Positions 59,389 through 64,000 of a stretch of DNA of 64,000 nucleotides are shown piece by piece. The position numbers and the translations under genes were made by a program. The notes under the pieces were generated by a model. That model searched no databases. It was not told the origin of the DNA and saw only the letters and a program-made list of their open reading frames with translations. This stretch comes from Acanthochlamys bracteata (taxonomy: Eukaryota > Streptophyta > Magnoliopsida > Pandanales > Velloziaceae), in assembly GCA_019914995.1 (NCBI GenBank), contig CM034137.1, forward strand, positions 682,001 to 746,000, in the 5' to 3' direction. Position 1 is the first letter of the stretch. Each line of letters opens with the position of its first letter.

Positions 59389-60892
59389 ATGCAGGGTGCG
59401 ATCCTGCTCTAGATAAGTGGCACGCTAAGAACAATGCCGTGCACAGAAGGGCATCAAGACCCCGTGATTCGTATCATTGAAAACTTATTAGCTATACCAG
59501 CTATTACTATTATACTACTGCTATCCAGCATTCTCTTAGCTTCGTAGAGCAATGTTGGAAACATGTGGACTGCACCCTACCAGATTAACATCATGGCCCA
59601 GTAAAGGAGGATCATTAGAAACTTGAATGAGGATCCCTTCGTTGAGAACCAAAAGCAAAAGACACGCATTGGCAAAAGATATGCATAGATGGTATTGGAC
59701 AAAGACAAAGTTGAAAATCTACAAGAGTATCACCGTCACATTTTAGACCGAAAACTAAAATCCACTTCAAGCAATCAAGGACAACTGTGGTCCAACTAAA
59801 CAAATCAGTTCCCCTTTTTAGGCTAATGAAAGTAACTAACACCGAGATCTAAAATCAAATCATAGATTGCTAAGATTGCGGCATGATTGGCGGGAGGCAT
59901 TTATTAACAATCAGAAAAACGGGGCGTAATGCCAAAACCAACTAATGAGCTCCTTTCAGATAATCAAGAGACCAAGTTACAAAGCTCGCCTCCTGGTTTT
60001 TCCAGCCCAGTGCCAATTCTATCCAACCTGTGAACTTGAATACAAGGAAATTCAGCAAAAAAAGCATCAAACCTATCTATACTTTAGTTTTAACATTGAA
60101 TTCGATGATGAGCAGCAGTGGAATCTAGACCTCTATCTGAACCATTGCCTCCAAGCTATATGTGAAAATAAATATTGAGCAATTGTGTAACAAACATCAC
60201 AATAAAACTCAACCACATCACACAGAAAATCAATATTGCAGGCAAGAGAGTCACTAAGAAGTGTTTATCAGACCTTTTCAAGAAAGCAGCACAAGTAATA
60301 AATCCTGACTAAGCAATTCTATATGGAAGAATGTAACAATATCAATGATCCATGTTGGGAACAACATGCCCAAGTATGGCAAACTATTAGTAACAACAGC
60401 CAATGTCAATGAAATGAAGACGGTTTCAGAATCTGAGTAATGTAACACTATAGAATGAAAATTTTATAAATAACGAAGTATAACAATAGAAGAATCAGAA
60501 AGATGAAGGAAATTGGATGGATACCATAGTTTAACCTACTTATGCTTCAATCTCAAGCTCTATACAATCCTTTTTCTGCCTCCTCTTGCTTCCTGTTTTC
60601 TCCCAGCAATTTATTCACACCTCAATCTTTTTTTTTCCTTCTTTTTGATAATCTGAATGAAGTTGCGAAAAGAATATCCACGGTCCATGCTCCTCCAAGG
60701 TCTCTATCACCACTCCATCACACACGATGAAGTTGCCAAGTCTGCTCTATTAACGTATGCCCTCACTCATCAATGCAACCATGTACCACCAGAACATGAC
60801 GGTCAAACTACAGGAGAACCAAGTATGAACTGTTTCATATTGAAATCTAGAGGATTTGGACTGACAGAGTAAGAAATTCTCATTTAAGAAGT
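59389..60892. other. spacer downstream of LRX
   Basis: No recognisable gene. The part next to 60893 is the probable LRX 3'UTR. Confidence 0.5.
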
Positions 60893-62970
60893 TCAGTAGT
60901 AGAATGGAGGAGGTGGAGGTGATGCATATGAAACTCCAATAACTGGTGGCAATGGGCCTGGAAAGAAAGTAGGTGGCGAAGGGGAAAATGAAGGTGGAGG
61001 AGGGGATGGAGAAGGGGGTGGTGGCTCTATGCAAGGAGGTGGTGGAGGGGGCGGTGGCTCGATGCATGGAGGTGGTGGTGGAGGAGAGTTGGGAGGAGGC
61101 GGTGGTGAGTACACTGGTGGTGGTGGAGGAGGATACAAAAGTGGCGGTGGCGGAGAATGCGGTGGGGGCGGAGAATGAGGCGGTGGAGGTGGTGAATGAG
61201 GAGGCGGAGGGGAAGGAGATGGCGGCGGTGGAGAATGTGGAGGAGGTGGGGGTGAATGGGGGGGGGCGGAGAATGAGGCGGCGGTGGTGAATGAGGCGGT
61301 GGAGGAGGGAACCAAACTGGTGGCGGAGGAGATGGGACTGGTGGAGGAGATGGCGGAGGAGACCGGATGCAGTAGACTGGTGCCGTCGGTGGTGGAGATT
61401 GTGGCGGCGGGGGTGGCGATGGCAATTGAGGAGGCGGGGAAGGTGGTGGTGGAGATGGTGGAGGAGGTGACGGCGATGGAGGCGGCGGTGAAGGTGGTGG
61501 TGAAGATGGTGGAGGGGACGGCGAAGGAGGCGGCGGTGAAGGTGGGGGAGGGGACGGCGAAGGAGGTGGCGGTGAAGGTGGTGGCGGAGATGGTGGTGGA
61601 GGTGCTGGCGACGGTGGGGGCGATGGAGATGGCGGCGGAGGTGATGGAGAAGGCGGCGGTGGTGAAGGTGGTGGAGGGGACAGTAGCAGAGGTGGAGGTG
61701 GAGGAGATGGAGGCTGTGGTGGAGAAGATATCGGCACCGGTGTGGGTGGCGGATTCAGCGGCGGTGACGGTGGCAGCGGCGGCACGAACGGCCTGCATCC
61801 AAATGAACTGCAGTCCACTTGGTGCGACAAGAATGACCTACATTGTCTCGCCGATCTCTGAGCTGGTCTTCTCGGCAAACAATTCCTACGGTCATCGAAT
61901 CTACGAAGCCTCAAACACGACGGCGGCTCTCCATTGAAGAAGTTGTATGAATACGTGAAATTTATCAGCCTTGGCAACTGGCAGATCTCCTGTGGTATCG
62001 TGCCGGAGAGCATGTTGTCCGCGATATCCAGCTGCTCAACACTCACCATTCCGGCGATCGAGCGCGGTAACGGACCCATCAACTGGTTGAAGCTGATATC
62101 AAAAACAGTGACTTCACGGAGCAGCCCGATCGACTCTGGAACACAAGATCTAAGCCCATTGTTCATGAGAATGATCTCGTTGAGCGTTCGAGACATGTTA
62201 CCAATGCTTGCCGGCAAGCAGCCATGGAACCGGTTGTTCGCCAACACGATCACCGACACAGGCGAGTTGCCTAGGTTATCAGGGATCTCGAACACAAACC
62301 GATTATTGTTGATGAAAATTGCGTCCAAATCTTTATCAAACAACTCACTAGGAACACCTCCTTCGAACTCATTGTACCTCAGATCCAAGTACTTCAATCT
62401 CGGCAGCCGGAGAACAACACGCGGAAATCTTCCGGCGAACCGGTTATTGCTCAGATCTAACTCGTGCAATAACCTCAACCGATCAAACCGGTGCGGAATC
62501 GTGCCGCAGAAACGGTTAGAATTAATATGAAAAAGAGCAAGATCAGTGAGCAAGCCAAGTTCTTCAGGGAGATAACCAGCGATATCACCATGGTTGAGAT
62601 CGACACCGGCGACAACACGGAGTGAATGATTCGATGGCAACGACGCGCAGTAAACGCCGGTGTAGCCACATACATTAGGCCCGACCCAGTTTCCGGTGAG
62701 ATTCAATGGATCTGAGATTATAGCAAGTTTCCATGCTTGAAGAGCAATGTAAGCGTTGCGCTGGTGGGAGTTTTCAAAGACGAAGGTTGGTGGAACAATA
62801 ACGTGCTCACCGCGATCGCCGAACTTGTCAATGTAGTAGAGAAGCTTGCGAGATGAATCAGCACCAGCATCATTGTTGTTGTTGTTGGAAAATGATGCAG
62901 ATGAGAGATATGGAAAGAAGAGAACGAAGAAGAGAAGAGAGATCTGGTTGAGATTTTTTGTTCTCTTCAT
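60893..62970 (-). CDS. leucine-rich repeat extensin (LRX3/4/5-like), frame broken at a G9 run
   Basis: Cell-wall protein. Signal peptide at residues about 1-25 (ISLLFFVLFFPYLSSAS), then the LRX N-terminal region, Cys pair and WVGPNVCGYTGVYC, then about ten LRRs (for example LHELDLSNNRFAG, LKYLDLRYNEFEG, VTVFDISFNQLMG) to a Cys-rich hinge near residue 350-395. From about residue 395 it is an extensin domain of Ser-Pro2-5 units, expected to be O-glycosylated and wall-bound. LRX3-5 bind RALF peptides and work with FERONIA. The first frame leaves the Pro-rich pattern at the homopolymer 61258-61266 (G9 on plus). The Pro-rich pattern continues in another frame, with YPPPPPPVYSPPPPP, two CIEPPPP motifs and a stop after FYY at 60893. 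The joined protein would be about 692 aa. Confidence 0.88.
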
Positions 62971-64000
62971 CTCATTGTTGTCGTAAACTTCTCCGGCGAC
63001 TGCGGCGGCGGCAGTGTGAAATGTAGAGAGAGAGAGCGAGAAAGAAAAAGAAAGGGAGTGTTTAGGTTTTTGTGAAGGGGTTTTTGGCCTTTGGGGAAGA
63101 CACCAACACCACAGCTCAACTGCACCGAAAAGAAAATAATAATAAATAGAACTCTCTCGCTCTTGTGTTCAGTCAGAAAAAAATAAATCAAAACTTACAT
63201 TCTAAATCCTATAATAAAAGTTTAGAAAATGTTGGTCGTTATTTGAATGATTGAATATTTGAATCTATTGCTGGAGGCCGTAAGTAATCATATAAATAAA
63301 TAGAGGACTGGAATTGCCAAGTTGTATAATAATAAGACAATTAATATATACGTGGATGCAAGTTTTGAATATGTTATTGGTTTTGCTTTAATTCAAACAA
63401 ACAGAAGATAGGAAAAAGAGAGATGCGTCGGCTGACTAATAACTGTGTAACGAAATTCACGGGTGAGAGATGGAGAGGAATTGCAAATTTCCGTGAGATT
63501 TAACGGCGGCGAGGCGTTAAATCTGGAATAATTTTGACCGAGTTAGTTCCGTGAAAAATTAAGTCAATCCATTTTTCTTGGAATTAATTACCGCGTTATA
63601 ATATGCTGCAGTAGTAAGCTCATGTATTGGAATATTTTTATTTAGTTATAATTTCAATTTTTATTTTATAAATTTTTTAAATTCTTATAATACTTTATTA
63701 ATATCCTAGAAACTTAAAAAATAATAATATTATTATTTTTTAATTTGAAAATCCATGTTCAGACTTTTTTGACATTTCATATAGAAAGGATTGAACCTAT
63801 TAGCCGACTATCACAATAATTTTTTCAATAAAAAATAAAACAAATAATATTATTTATATTGTTTCTATATTTTTATTCAATAAAAACTGTTTTAAGTCTC
63901 TCAAATTCTTTCTAAATAATTTGTTAATTCATTTAACATAAATAAATTACGCATTCCTGCATTATAGAAAGTGGAAAATTAATAAATTATTCTATATTTA
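62971..64000 (-). promoter_or_regulatory. LRX leader, promoter and AT-rich flank
   Basis: The first about 200 bases are probably the LRX leader (CT-rich on the coding strand, near 63022-63055). Beyond 63600 the sequence is low-complexity A/T. No further gene to the window end. Confidence 0.45.

Noticed and set aside
60973-61937. Long plus-strand open frames rich in Glu/Val/Ala
   Set aside because: They are the antisense of the Pro-rich LRX repeat; CCN-rich coding DNA keeps the opposite strand open.
1-64000. CRISPR arrays, bacterial operons or defence islands, tRNA or rRNA genes
   Set aside because: None seen. The sequence is plant nuclear DNA with spliced genes; no cloverleaf-type tRNA or rRNA stretch was recognised by eye.

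Overview
The window is nuclear DNA from a plant, almost certainly a eudicot. Most genes are split by short AT-rich GT..AG introns, spacers are very AT-rich, and the gene set is plant-specific: UGT75-type glucosyltransferases, DUF247, a WRKY factor, an LRR-extensin and a MOT1-type molybdate transporter. I cannot name the species. I found no tRNA, rRNA, CRISPR or organellar sequence.

Layout. A possible last exon of an off-window gene is at 9-68 (+). A UDP-glucosyltransferase (564-1988, -) is followed by a broken 3-hydroxyisobutyryl-CoA hydrolase-like pseudogene (2834-5347, -). Next come a four-exon GT4-type glycosyltransferase (7154-11256, -), a small HMA-domain protein (13978-14912, -) and a nine-exon Barentsz/MLN51 exon-junction-complex protein (17610-21604, -). 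A second UDP-glucosyltransferase lies at 22458-23885 (+). Two DUF247 paralogues (25087-26628 and 31438-32964, both -) flank a dead Copia LTR retrotransposon (27407-31131) with an intact AGTAC target-site duplication. Then come a repeat-rich spacer with a duplicated block and a Helitron-like 3' end, a group III WRKY gene (34811-35990, +), a 13-exon AGD14-like ArfGAP (39181-44404, +), a 12-exon SERINC/TMS protein (45385-48488, -), a NUP50-like nucleoporin (52189-53559, -), a molybdate transporter (56105-57493, +) and an LRR-extensin whose frame is broken at a G9 homopolymer (60893-62970, -).

The genes do not form one pathway. They are mostly unrelated housekeeping genes (EJC, nuclear pore, ArfGAP, SERINC, GT4) mixed with fast-evolving families (UGT, DUF247, WRKY). 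From memory, several neighbours match Arabidopsis blocks: LRX3 / MEE55 (SERINC) / NIG (AGD14-like) / HIBCH-like around At4g13340-At4g13360; an HMA gene, SERINC and LRX4 around At3g24450-At3g24480; and NUP50 plus the GT4 gene around At3g15940-At3g15970 and At1g52380-At1g52420. The window therefore looks like an ordinary euchromatic segment with old conserved synteny, local gene decay and scattered TE insertions.

I did not find a clearly novel biological system. The most useful oddities are the core-deleted HIBCH-like pseudogene, the WRKY protein with three 11-residue repeats beyond its zinc finger, the LRX frameshift, the duplicated block ending at a Helitron-like hairpin, and a ~130-bp degenerate tandem array in the NUP50 5'UTR intron. 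Exon coordinates were derived by hand from splice sites, frame continuity and recalled family sequences; no alignments were run.
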